Below are positions 1-7,459 of a DNA stretch of 58,558 nucleotides, piece after piece (the first letter of the stretch is position 1; each line of letters opens with the position of its first letter). The DNA lies in contig DFYK01000025.1 in the NCBI GenBank assembly GCA_002383605.1, forward strand, positions 752 to 59,309, read 5' to 3'. The DNA comes from Proteiniphilum sp. UBA4084 (lineage in GTDB: Bacteria > Bacteroidota > Bacteroidia > Bacteroidales > Dysgonomonadaceae). The notes under the pieces are model-generated. The model ran no database searches, had not been told where the DNA came from, and worked only from the letters and a program-made list of their open reading frames with translations. Made by a program: the position numbers and the translations under genes.

Positions 1-13
1 AAAGAGTAAAGAT

Positions 14-445
14 ATGAGGATTCAGATCATTAACGGACCCAATCTTAATCTGCTCGGCGTGCGCGAGCCAAATGTATACGGGCAGGATAACTTCAATGAT
101 TTTCTGACCCGTCTGCGCACCGGTTATCCCGATATTGAAATCGGATATTACCAGTCGAACATCGAGGGAGAACTCATCGACAAAATACAGGAATCCGGTT
201 TCGGCAGTGACGGGATCATCCTCAATGCCGGGGGTTATACCCACACCTCGGTGGCGATCCGCGATGCCATTAAGGCAGTCCCGGCACCGGTGGTGGAAGT
301 GCACATCTCCAACGTACATGCACGGGAGGAATTCCGCCATCACTCCATGCTCACGGCCGTGTGCCTGGGTGTTATAGCCGGCTTCGGCCTCGATTCTTAC
401 CGTCTGGCTGTGGAAGCAATCAGAACGACAAACAAAACTCACTGA
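14..445 (+). CDS. aroQ: Type II 3-dehydroquinate dehydratase
   Basis: Catalyses dehydration of 3-dehydroquinate to 3-dehydroshikimate, the third step of the shikimate pathway, in the cytosol. The 143-residue length is typical of the small dodecameric type II enzymes. Visible family motifs are the N-terminal INGPNLNLLGVREPNVYG with the catalytic tyrosine, NAGGYTHTSVAIRDA in the middle, EVHISN and the HAREEFRHHS segment with substrate-binding arginines. The start is the only sensible ATG, 13 nt inside the window. It is followed after about 60 nt by pyk on the same strand, a common Bacteroidales arrangement. Identification is by motif recognition and is secure. Confidence 0.95.
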   Translation: MRIQIINGPNLNLLGVREPNVYGQDNFNDFLTRLRTGYPDIEIGYYQSNIEGELIDKIQESGFGSDGIILNAGGYTHTSVAIRDAIKAVPAPVVEVHISNVHAREEFRHHSMLTAVCLGVIAGFGLDSYRLAVEAIRTTNKTH

Positions 446-506
446 AAAGTGTTTATAGTTCGGTAGTTATAACGTGCTTAAGTACACAATTATCCAAAAA
501 ATATAT

Positions 507-1979
507 ATGTTTAAACAAACCAAAATCATTGCTACCATTTCCGACAAGCGGTGCGACGTGCCCTTTTTGAAAGAACTGTTCGATGCCGGAATGAACGTGG
601 TACGACTCAACTCAGCCCATCTCGACGAAACGGGCTTTTTAAAGATCATCAACAATGTGCGTCAGGTATCGTCTCATATCGCCATTCTCGTGGATACCAA
701 AGGTCCCGAGATCCGTACCACGGTGACCGAAACCCCTCTTGAACTGAAAACAGGCGACAAAATAAAGATCGTAGGCGACCCCCATGGCATCTCATCCAGG
801 GAAACCATTTATATTTCTTACCCGGGCATTGCCGAAGAGATGCATGTGGATGATGATATCCTGATTGATGACGGTGAGATCGATCTGAAAGTAATTGAAG
901 TAAACAAAGATTATCTGCTCTGTGGCGTCATGAACGATGGCGTGGTGGGAAGCCGCAAGAGCGTGAACATACCCGGTGTGCGGATCAACCTGCCGGCCAT
1001 CACATCCCGCGACAGAGATTTCATTGTCCTATCGGTAAAGCATGAGGTGGATTTCATCGCTCATTCCTTTGTGCGCAACAAGGAAGATGTGATTGCGGTG
1101 CAGGAGATCCTCGATGAGTTGAAAAGTACCATCAAGATCGTCGCCAAGATCGAAAACCAGGAAGGTGTAGACAATGCCGATGAAATTCTGGAAGCTGCAT
1201 ATGGCATCATGGTTGCACGGGGTGATCTGGGCATAGAAGTAGCCCAGGAAAAGATTCCCGGCATACAGCGTGTACTCATTAAAAAGGCCATTCATCACAA
1301 AAAGCCGGTGATCGTAGCCACACAAATGTTGCACTCCATGATCCAGAACCCGCGACCCACGCGGGCGGAAATTACCGATATCGCCAACGCCATCTACTAC
1401 CGTACCGATGCGGTAATGCTCAGCGGGGAGACTGCTTACGGCAAATACCCTGTGGAGGCAGTGAAAACAATGGCCAAAACGGCCTACGAAGCAGAACTGA
1501 CCAAGCTTACCGAGAACGATATCCGTGTACCCTACAATCCTGATGACGACCGCAGTGTCACAGAGTTCCTGGCCAAGCAGGCTGTAAAATCGTCCGTGCG
1601 GCTGAATGTGAAAGCCATCGTGACCGACAGTCACACCGGGAAGACTGCCCGAGTGTTGGCTGCATTCCGCGGTAAAAGCCCGGTATATGCCATTACAACC
1701 ACGGAACGTCTTGCACGGGAACTGGCGCTCTCCTATGGTATCATGGCTGAGCATCAGCAGGGAAAAGGCGACGGTAACACCAAAGAGAGCCGGAGGGCCT
1801 ATTTCACCGAAGCCATTAAGAGGCTGATTGAAAAGAAAGTGATCGCACCCAAAGACCGGGTAGCCTATCTGGGCGGCAGCTTTGGAGAAGTGGGCGGCAC
1901 CACCTATCTGGAAATTTCCGAAGTGTGGCGGATACTGGAAGCGAAAGAAAAATACAACCTGCCCGATTATACGGTATAA
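507..1979 (+). CDS. pyk: Pyruvate kinase
   Basis: Converts phosphoenolpyruvate and ADP to pyruvate and ATP at the end of glycolysis. The 490-residue protein begins MFKQTKIIATISDK; an in-frame ATG 33 nt upstream would add an untypical 11-residue tail, so the inner ATG is preferred. Diagnostic segments are ILVDTKGPEIRT in the barrel, the active-site stretch VAKIENQEGV with the catalytic lysine, MVARGDLGIEVAQEKIPGIQ (metal and substrate site), and ATQMLHSM followed by the NPRPTRAEITDIANA loop. The C-terminal domain has the usual HTGKTAR phosphate-binding pattern. The stop codon overlaps the start of the following methyltransferase, which indicates translational coupling. Confidence 0.96.
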   Translation: MFKQTKIIATISDKRCDVPFLKELFDAGMNVVRLNSAHLDETGFLKIINNVRQVSSHIAILVDTKGPEIRTTVTETPLELKTGDKIKIVGDPHGISSRETIYISYPGIAEEMHVDDDILIDDGEIDLKVIEVNKDYLLCGVMNDGVVGSRKSVNIPGVRINLPAITSRDRDFIVLSVKHEVDFIAHSFVRNKEDVIAVQEILDELKSTIKIVAKIENQEGVDNADEILEAAYGIMVARGDLGIEVAQEKIPGIQRVLIKKAIHHKKPVIVATQMLHSMIQNPRPTRAEITDIANAIYYRTDAVMLSGETAYGKYPVEAVKTMAKTAYEAELTKLTENDIRVPYNPDDDRSVTEFLAKQAVKSSVRLNVKAIVTDSHTGKTARVLAAFRGKSPVYAITTTERLARELALSYGIMAEHQQGKGDGNTKESRRAYFTEAIKRLIEKKVIAPKDRVAYLGGSFGEVGGTTYLEISEVWRILEAKEKYNLPDYTV

Positions 1980-2620
1980 TGCAAACAGACAGCAAGCTGG
2001 AGAATTATATTCTGTCCCACAGCGATGATGAACCCGAACTTCTGAAGAAGATGGAACGCGACACGCATGTGAAGATGTTGCAGACAAACATGAATGCAGG
2101 CCATCTTCAGGGTCGGCTTTTGAAGATGATCACCCAGATGATCCGCCCTAAACGGATCTTGGAAATCGGCACATTTGTCGGTTATTCAGCCCTCTGCTTC
2201 GCCGAGGGACTTGAGGAGGGAGGAGAGCTTCATACCATTGACATCGATGACGAGATAGAAGATATTGCCCGTGCGAACTTTGCCAAATCGGAACATGGGC
2301 ATAAGATCATCCTTCATATCGGCGATGTCATGGATATCCTTCCCCTGTTTGGCGAGGAGAGTTTCGATCTGGTCTTTATGGATGGCGACAAGGAGTCTTA
2401 CTGGGATCATTTCGAGGCGATATTGCCTAAATTAAGAAGAGGAGGCTTCATCCTTGCGGACAACACGCTCTGGTATGGTAAGGTTGTAGAGAAAGTAAAA
2501 AGCAATGATCATTCCACCCTGGGTATCCTGAATTTCAACAAACGGCTTGCGGAAGATACAAGGATTGATAAAGTGATATTGCCTGTGCGTGACGGGTTAA
2601 CGCTCATCAGAAAGAGATAA
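1979..2620 (+). CDS. SAM-dependent O-methyltransferase (caffeoyl-CoA/catechol OMT family)
   Basis: A 213-residue class I methyltransferase of the small O-methyltransferase family. The SAM-binding motif I is ILEIGTFVGYSALCFAEG. The acidic motif after strand 2 is HTIDIDDE. The metal-binding and catalytic region is DLVFMDGDKESYWDHFE followed by FILADNTLWYGKV, as in divalent-cation-dependent catechol or caffeoyl-CoA OMTs. The start was set at 1979 because the ATG overlaps the pyk stop (TAATG); a longer reading frame from 1925 would run deep into pyk. The natural substrate of bacterial members is mostly unknown. It sits between pyk and rbfA with 0 to 3 nt spacing, so all three are probably co-transcribed. 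Confidence 0.88.
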   Translation: MQTDSKLENYILSHSDDEPELLKKMERDTHVKMLQTNMNAGHLQGRLLKMITQMIRPKRILEIGTFVGYSALCFAEGLEEGGELHTIDIDDEIEDIARANFAKSEHGHKIILHIGDVMDILPLFGEESFDLVFMDGDKESYWDHFEAILPKLRRGGFILADNTLWYGKVVEKVKSNDHSTLGILNFNKRLAEDTRIDKVILPVRDGLTLIRKR

Positions 2621-2623
2621 CAT

Positions 2624-2962
2624 ATGGACTCAAACAGACAGTTAAAAGTAAACCGGCTGATACAGAAAGAACTCAGCGAGATTTTTTTGCTCGAGACAAA
2701 GAAGATGCAAGGTGTTTTTGTGTCGGTCACCAACGTGCGCGTATCGCCCGATCTGGGTCTGGCGCATGTTTATCTGAGCATATTTCCTTCCGACAATTCC
2801 CGGGAGTTTGTGGAAAACATCAACGGCAACGTGAAATCGGTGCGCTATGAACTTGGGAAAAGAGTGGGCAAGCAGTTGCGTGTTGTACCCGAACTTTCGT
2901 TTCATGTGGACGATTCACTCGATTACATTGAGAACATCGACAGGTTGTTGAAAGACCAGTAA
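2624..2962 (+). CDS. rbfA: Ribosome-binding factor A
   Basis: Small KH-like factor that binds the 30S subunit and assists late 16S rRNA 5'-end maturation, particularly in the cold. The 112-residue length matches the family. The N-terminus RQLKVNRLIQKELSEIF and the following VSVTNVRVSPDLGLAHVYLSIF strand pair are typical, and the C-terminal VPELSFHVDDSLDYIENIDRLL is the conserved RbfA ending. It begins 3 nt after the O-methyltransferase and is followed 26 nt later by the FtsX-type permease. The order rbfA then a LolC/E-like permease is a common Bacteroidales arrangement. Confidence 0.93.
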   Translation: MDSNRQLKVNRLIQKELSEIFLLETKKMQGVFVSVTNVRVSPDLGLAHVYLSIFPSDNSREFVENINGNVKSVRYELGKRVGKQLRVVPELSFHVDDSLDYIENIDRLLKDQ

Positions 2963-2988
2963 AAAACCGTTGACTTTCGCATGATATC

Positions 2989-4236
2989 ATGAACGTATCC
3001 TTCTTCATCGCCCGGAGATATCTCTTTTCAAAGAAATCACACAATGCCATCAATGTGATTTCTGCCATTTCGGTGTGCGGCATTGCCATCGCTACCATGG
3101 CCATGGTGTGCGTACTCTCCGTCTTCAACGGTTTTGGTGGCATTGTGAAAGATATGTTCAGTGCGATCGATCCCGATCTCAAAATAACTGTGAAGCAGGG
3201 TAAGGTGTTCGATTATCACACAGCGGCATTTGATGAGGCGCTGCGACTGCAGGACGTACAGCTGATTTCCGAATCGCTCGAGGAGAATGCACTCTTTAAG
3301 TTCGAAGAACAGCAGGTACCCGTCCGCATGAAAGGCGTGTCGGAAGATTTCAAGTTGATGACCGACATGGATAAGCTGATGATGGATGGCTCCTTCAGGT
3401 TGCGCGAGGATGTGGTGGATTATGCTACCCTGGGTGCCGGACTGGCTGTTACCCTGGATGCACGCCCCGGTTTTGTCAACGCCATAGAAATATACACTCC
3501 ACGACGCGACGTGCGGGTGAACCTGGCCAATCCGTCTGTATCATTTACCACAGGATATGTTCAGATAGGAGGAGTTTTTGGCCTGAATCAGCCGGAATAT
3601 GACGATCAGATGGCCATTGTTCCCATTGAACTGGCGAGGGAGCTGTTTAATTATACGACCGAGGTAACTTCCCTTGATGTGAAACTTGCTTCGGGCGCCT
3701 CTGTCTCCAGGATCAAACGGGAGATGGAACGCATTCTGGGAGACAATTTTCTGGTGGAGGACCGTTTTGAACAGCAGCAAGAGTCGTTTCGAATGCTGCA
3801 GATAGAGAAGTGGGTGACCTTTTTGATTCTGGCATTCATTTTGCTGATAGCTGTTTTTAATGTCGTTGGCTCCCTGTCGATGCTCATCGTGGAAAAAAAA
3901 GAGGACATCAGGAGCCTGCAGAACATGGGGGCCTCTCAGCGGCTCATCACCCGCATCTTCCTGTACGAAGGATGGCTTATCACCTTTATCGGAATTGTCG
4001 CAGGAATAGTTATGGGGCTGGTATTGTGTCTGTTGCAGCAGGAGTTCGGTCTCCTGAAATTAAGCGATACGCCCGGTGCCTACATCATTGATGCCTATCC
4101 GGTCATTGTGGAATTCAGCGACCTGCTTATCGTTTTCGCTGTGGTGAGCGTGACCGGACTGATGACGGTACTTTATCCGGTAAATAATTTGAAGAAAAAG
4201 CTATCAGCTATCAGCCATCAGCTATCAGCTTTTTAG
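2989..4236 (+). CDS. FtsX/LolC-E-type ABC transporter permease with a repeat-encoded C-terminal tail
   Basis: An inner-membrane permease of the MacB/LolE type, 415 residues. After a short cytoplasmic start (FFIARRYLFSKKSHNAINVIS) comes one membrane helix, a periplasmic domain of about 200 residues, and three C-terminal helices (about residues 275-300, 325-350 and 375-395). The family uses the energy of a separate ATPase, for example for lipoprotein release; no ATPase is adjacent. The last 12 or so codons (SAISHQLSAF) are made entirely of the heptanucleotide repeat at 4199-4236, which also provides the TAG stop. The natural C-terminus has therefore been replaced or extended by repeat DNA. Family is certain, exact substrate unknown. 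Confidence 0.88.
   Translation: MNVSFFIARRYLFSKKSHNAINVISAISVCGIAIATMAMVCVLSVFNGFGGIVKDMFSAIDPDLKITVKQGKVFDYHTAAFDEALRLQDVQLISESLEENALFKFEEQQVPVRMKGVSEDFKLMTDMDKLMMDGSFRLREDVVDYATLGAGLAVTLDARPGFVNAIEIYTPRRDVRVNLANPSVSFTTGYVQIGGVFGLNQPEYDDQMAIVPIELARELFNYTTEVTSLDVKLASGASVSRIKREMERILGDNFLVEDRFEQQQESFRMLQIEKWVTFLILAFILLIAVFNVVGSLSMLIVEKKEDIRSLQNMGASQRLITRIFLYEGWLITFIGIVAGIVMGLVLCLLQQEFGLLKLSDTPGAYIIDAYPVIVEFSDLLIVFAVVSVTGLMTVLYPVNNLKKKLSAISHQLSAF
4199..4236 (+). repeat. Heptanucleotide tandem repeat, four units plus AGCTTTTTAG
   Basis: Units are AGCTATC, AGCTATC, AGCCATC, AGCTATC, followed by AGCTTTTTAG. Four units plus the T-rich end is the same architecture as the copy at 36284. Here the array is translated as the end of the permease gene and its terminal TAG is the stop codon. 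Confidence 0.9.
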
Positions 4237-4293
4237 GTGGAAGATTTGCAGGGCAGCGGTAATAGATAATGATTTAGTTTAAAAAGATATATA

Positions 4294-5613
4294 ATGAAAA
4301 TTGCAATTGTAGGGACCGGTTATGTAGGTTTGGTTTCGGGTGCATGTTTTGCAGAAATGGGTGTCGATGTAACCTGCGTGGATATCGACAGCGATAAGAT
4401 TGAAGGTTTAAAGCAGGGGATTATTCCTATTTACGAGCCGGGACTGAAAAATATTGTGATCCGAAATCATGAAGCTGACAGGCTTCATTTCACAACCAGC
4501 TTGCAGTCGGTACTGAATGATATGGAGATCATTTTTATTGCCGTTGGGACACCCTCTGATGAAGAAGGGAATGCCGATCTTTCCTACGTAATGACGGTGG
4601 CAAACACCATTGCAGATCACATGGAGAAACCACTGTTGATTGTGACCAAGAGCACGGTTCCTGTCGGTACCTCCTACCGCATCAGGGAGGTGATCCGCAA
4701 GCGGCTGGATGAGCGTGGACTTCAGGAGCTGGTGTTTGATGTGGCCTCCAATCCTGAATTTTTGAAAGAAGGTGCTGCCGTCAACGACTTTATGAGTCCC
4801 GACCGTGTGGTGGTGGGTGTGGAGAGCAAGGAGGCGGAAGAACTGATGTCGAAGTTATATCGTCCGTTCTTGCTGAGCAACTTCCGGGTTATCTTTATGG
4901 ATATCTTGTCGTCGGAGATGACCAAGTATGCCTCCAATGCCATGCTGGCCACACGCATCAGTTTTATGAACGATATTGCCAATCTTTGTGAGCTGGTGGG
5001 GGCCGATGTGAATATGGTACGCCGTGGTATGGGCAGCGATTCCCGCATCGGCAGGAGTTTCCTTTATCCCGGTTGCGGATACGGAGGCAGTTGCTTTCCC
5101 AAGGATATCCGTGCCATCATGAAGGTAGGTGAGGATGCCGGTTATGAGATGAGTGTAATCAAAGCAGTGGAAGAGGTCAACAACCGGCAGAAGACTATCC
5201 TATTTCATAAGTTCAGTCGCTTTTATAACGGCGAGATCAAAGGCAAGACTGTGGCGGTATGGGGACTGGCATTCAAACCCGAGACCGACGATATGCGCGA
5301 TGCGCCGTCACTCACCCTGATAGAGAGTCTCCTTGAAGCCGGCGTTTCGGTACGTGCCTACGATCCGGCAGCCATGCAGGAGGCACGCAAGTATCTGGAC
5401 GATAAGATTTACTATGCGACCGATATTTACGATGCAGCCAATGAAGCCGATGCGTTGATTGTTCCGACCGAATGGAAGGAGTTTCGCCTGCCCAACTGGT
5501 CGATTCTCCGCAAGATCATGAACAGCCATCTGGTTATCGATGGCCGCAACATCTACAACAAAGAAGATCTCGCCTCTTATGGTTTTGAATATAGGGGAAT
5601 AGGGCAAAAGTAA
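4294..5613 (+). CDS. ugd: UDP-glucose 6-dehydrogenase
   Basis: Oxidises UDP-glucose to UDP-glucuronate with two NAD+, supplying acidic sugar precursors for surface polysaccharides. The 439-residue protein starts with the NAD-binding Rossmann motif MKIAIVGTGYVGLVSGACFAE. The catalytic cysteine lies in YPGCGYGGSCFPKDI (about residue 266), preceded by ASNPEFLKEGAAVNDF and followed by the C-terminal UDP-binding VWGLAFKPETDDMRDAPS. All key residues are present. It is followed by tRNA-Val and lies 57 nt after the permease; the upstream gap shows no clear TAnnTTTG promoter. Confidence 0.95.
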   Translation: MKIAIVGTGYVGLVSGACFAEMGVDVTCVDIDSDKIEGLKQGIIPIYEPGLKNIVIRNHEADRLHFTTSLQSVLNDMEIIFIAVGTPSDEEGNADLSYVMTVANTIADHMEKPLLIVTKSTVPVGTSYRIREVIRKRLDERGLQELVFDVASNPEFLKEGAAVNDFMSPDRVVVGVESKEAEELMSKLYRPFLLSNFRVIFMDILSSEMTKYASNAMLATRISFMNDIANLCELVGADVNMVRRGMGSDSRIGRSFLYPGCGYGGSCFPKDIRAIMKVGEDAGYEMSVIKAVEEVNNRQKTILFHKFSRFYNGEIKGKTVAVWGLAFKPETDDMRDAPSLTLIESLLEAGVSVRAYDPAAMQEARKYLDDKIYYATDIYDAANEADALIVPTEWKEFRLPNWSILRKIMNSHLVIDGRNIYNKEDLASYGFEYRGIGQK

Positions 5614-5669
5614 GTTTCTATCCGTGGGGTTATTTTTATAGTCATATAAATAATGTATTGAAAGAAATG

Positions 5670-5699
5670 TTGGAAACTGCAGATTTATGTGTAAATTTG
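5670..5699 (+). promoter_or_regulatory. Bacteroidota-type promoter for tRNA-Val
   Basis: TTG at 5670-5672, a 19-nt spacer, then TAAATTTG at 5692-5699. This matches the Bacteroidetes sigma-ABfr consensus (TTTG / TAnnTTTG). The mature tRNA starts 8 nt after the -7 box, consistent with a very short leader. Confidence 0.7.
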
Positions 5700-5706
5700 C
5701 AACCCC

Positions 5707-5781
5707 GAATCGTTAGCTCAGCTGGTTTAGAGCGCTGCCTTGACAGGGCAGAGGCCACTGGTTCGAATCCAGTACGGTTCA
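5707..5781 (+). tRNA. tRNA-Val (anticodon GAC)
   Basis: A 75-nt cloverleaf. The acceptor stem GAATCGT pairs with ACGGTTC (one T-G pair) and the discriminator is A. The D arm contains AGCTCAGCTGGTTTAGAGC. The anticodon stem CTGCC/GGCAG encloses the loop TTGACAG, giving anticodon GAC for GUC/GUU valine codons. The T arm is CTGGTTCGAATCCAG. CCA is not encoded. The last three bases double as the stop codon of the convergent bactofilin gene. Confidence 0.95.
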
Positions 5782-6186
5782 CTCCTTTTGTGCCGATGCT
5801 TGTTCAATGTTTTGTTCTTCCTGTTGTCCGATTTTCAGGTTTCCGTTGTATCTACTTCCTTTTTCCACTTGCAAAAAATCAGACAGGATGTCGCCCTTGA
5901 CTGATCCGGTAGATTTTAAAATAAGCTCTTTACTTCTGATTGTTCCAGTGATATTTCCGAAGATAATAATCTGATCGCTCTCCAGCGTTCCGTTTACTGC
6001 AGCTTTCTCTCCCAGGATGATACCCTGTTTCGACGATATGTTTCCTTCTACTTTGCCGTCGATCCTGATAATACCTTCTCCCAGTATATCACCCTTGAAA
6101 ACCATGTCGTTACCCACAACTGTAGTGATGGGTAGGGAATCAAGATTTGATTTTCCGTTTTCTTTTCTTCTTTCTTCTTTAGCCAT
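5779..6186 (-). CDS. Bactofilin family cytoskeletal protein
   Basis: Bactofilins are beta-helical proteins that self-assemble into filaments and position cell-wall enzymes. The 135-residue protein has the short-repeat core with alternating small and hydrophobic residues (VVGNDMVFKGDILGEG, IRIDGKVEGNIS, GTLESDQIIIFGNITGTIRS, SVKGDILSD) and charged tails. An ATG at 6186 (MAKEERRKENG) overlaps the end of the upstream M23 peptidase by 8 nt, favouring this start over the one at 6204. Bactofilin plus M23 endopeptidase is the known cell-shape pair, as with CcmA and Csd1 in Helicobacter. The TGA stop lies inside the tRNA-Val 3' end on the other strand. Confidence 0.9.
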   Translation of the reverse strand: MAKEERRKENGKSNLDSLPITTVVGNDMVFKGDILGEGIIRIDGKVEGNISSKQGIILGEKAAVNGTLESDQIIIFGNITGTIRSKELILKSTGSVKGDILSDFLQVEKGSRYNGNLKIGQQEEQNIEQASAQKE

Positions 6187-7018
6187 GATTCTCTTCTTCA
6201 TCATCAGTATTTACAAACTTTTCCGGGTCATTATATTCCCCGTTTTCAATGATTTCGTAATGCAGATGCGGACCTGTGCTTCTTCCCGAACTTCCCATCA
6301 GTCCGATCAATTGTCCGCTGTTTACCCGCTCCCCCTTTTCTACATCTATTTGCCTGAGGTGTCCGTAGAGGGTCTGCAGGTTATCTTTGTGTTCAATGAT
6401 GATGCATCTTCCATATCCGGCCTTAAATCCTGCAAAGGTGACAATTCCGCTACCGGTGGTCTTTACGCTGTCACCCACACACCCTCTGTAATCGATGCCC
6501 GAATGAAATTCAGTGCCTCCACCTGTGAAGGGATTGCGGCGATACCCGAATGTGGAGGTTATTTCGCCTCCTGAAGGTGAACCAAGAGGTGCCGAGTTTA
6601 ATTTGTTTTCCAAATCCCATATCTGCTGTTGATAAAAATCGGCAAATGCATTGATGTGGGTGATATCAAAACTGGTACCCACACCCCCCATGTTGTCAAT
6701 TTTTATTTTTTCAAATCCCTTCTGATAGAGGAGTGCATTGATGCGAAAGACGCCCGAGTCGATGGAAGCAAAAGCAGTGAGTGCTTTATCGAGATCGATC
6801 CTGCTGCGGATGTAGTTTGCTCTATCCAGCCTTTCCTGATAAAAACGACTGGTATTTTGATAGATCAGAAAGCCCGACACAAAAAAGAAAGCGATGATGA
6901 GCAACGCGAAAAAGGCAGCATATTTACGCCAGTTCATAATAAGGCGGGTCGGCACCTGAACGACTTTACCTGACTTATCCTTAGAATTAACAATTAGAAC
7001 CGAAGTTTTATGTTTCAT
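6179..7018 (-). CDS. M23 family peptidoglycan endopeptidase
   Basis: A 279-residue membrane-anchored LytM-type metallopeptidase expected to cut peptide cross-links in peptidoglycan. It has one N-terminal membrane helix (about residues 30-55), a short coiled region, then the catalytic domain. The zinc site is visible as FHSGIDYRG (H and D) and the HLHYEI motif near the C-terminus, with GYGRCIIIEHKDNLQTLYGHL between them. The start at 7018 (MKHKTSVLIVNSK) is chosen over an ATG 45 nt upstream, which would add a hydrophobic leader out of keeping with the charged start. It is coupled by an 8-nt overlap to bactofilin. Confidence 0.9.
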   Translation of the reverse strand: MKHKTSVLIVNSKDKSGKVVQVPTRLIMNWRKYAAFFALLIIAFFFVSGFLIYQNTSRFYQERLDRANYIRSRIDLDKALTAFASIDSGVFRINALLYQKGFEKIKIDNMGGVGTSFDITHINAFADFYQQQIWDLENKLNSAPLGSPSGGEITSTFGYRRNPFTGGGTEFHSGIDYRGCVGDSVKTTGSGIVTFAGFKAGYGRCIIIEHKDNLQTLYGHLRQIDVEKGERVNSGQLIGLMGSSGRSTGPHLHYEIIENGEYNDPEKFVNTDDEEENHG

Positions 7019-7093
7019 TGCTAAGATGGGTGTGTTTGAATAGAAATATGGCAAAAATAACAATAAATTTTTAAATTACATTTTATTTCCTGG

Positions 7094-7325
7094 TTATAAA
7101 TTTTTTAACCACTTTGTCAATTCTTCCATAAACTGATCTTTGTAAGGAAAGGAGCCCAGTCGTACCCTTCATGAAACAGAGCCAGGTGGCTGTATCCACC
7201 TCCCGGCAGGGCTATCACCATGCTGCAAGTCGCCTTCTCAGACGAAGGAAGATAAACCCGCAGAGACGGAAATGGTGTATCCTTTCTGCCTGATATCCTC
7301 CTCCCATTCCGGTTTCAAAGCCTCG
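7094..7325 (-). pseudogene. Remnant of an alpha/beta-hydrolase (acetyl-esterase-like) gene
   Basis: No intact gene occupies 7019-7459, but three fragments in different frames can be read on the - strand. They are LKPEWEEDIRQKGYTISV, then LRVYLPSSEKATCSMVIA followed by LPGGGYSHLALFHEGYDWAP, and PYKDQFMEELTKWLKNL ending at a TAA at 7094-7096. The PGGGYSHLA segment resembles the oxyanion-hole region of BD-FAE-like sugar esterases. The last fragment reads as a genuine C-terminus. The middle, including the nucleophile serine and catalytic acid, is missing. This is a frameshifted relic with an internal deletion. Family assignment is by pattern recognition. Confidence 0.55.
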
Positions 7326-7459
7326 ATGTGACAAAACTGGGATTCTTGATGGATGTTGTGCAATATTGCTGTTTTGATATAGCATAACAAATCTTCGCTC
7401 CATATGTTTGTGAATATCCGGGAATAGTGATATGGGTGTTAGAACTCAATTGTAGCCTT

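Noticed and set aside
1029..2087. A 352-codon frame on the - strand opposite pyk
   Set aside because: It mirrors the pyk gene in an antisense frame, has cysteine- and histidine-rich non-protein-like composition and no motif.
7215..7403. A 62-codon frame on the - strand as a real small gene
   Set aside because: The protein-like frames in this stretch are the esterase fragments in other frames; this one is a shadow with arginine-rich, random composition.
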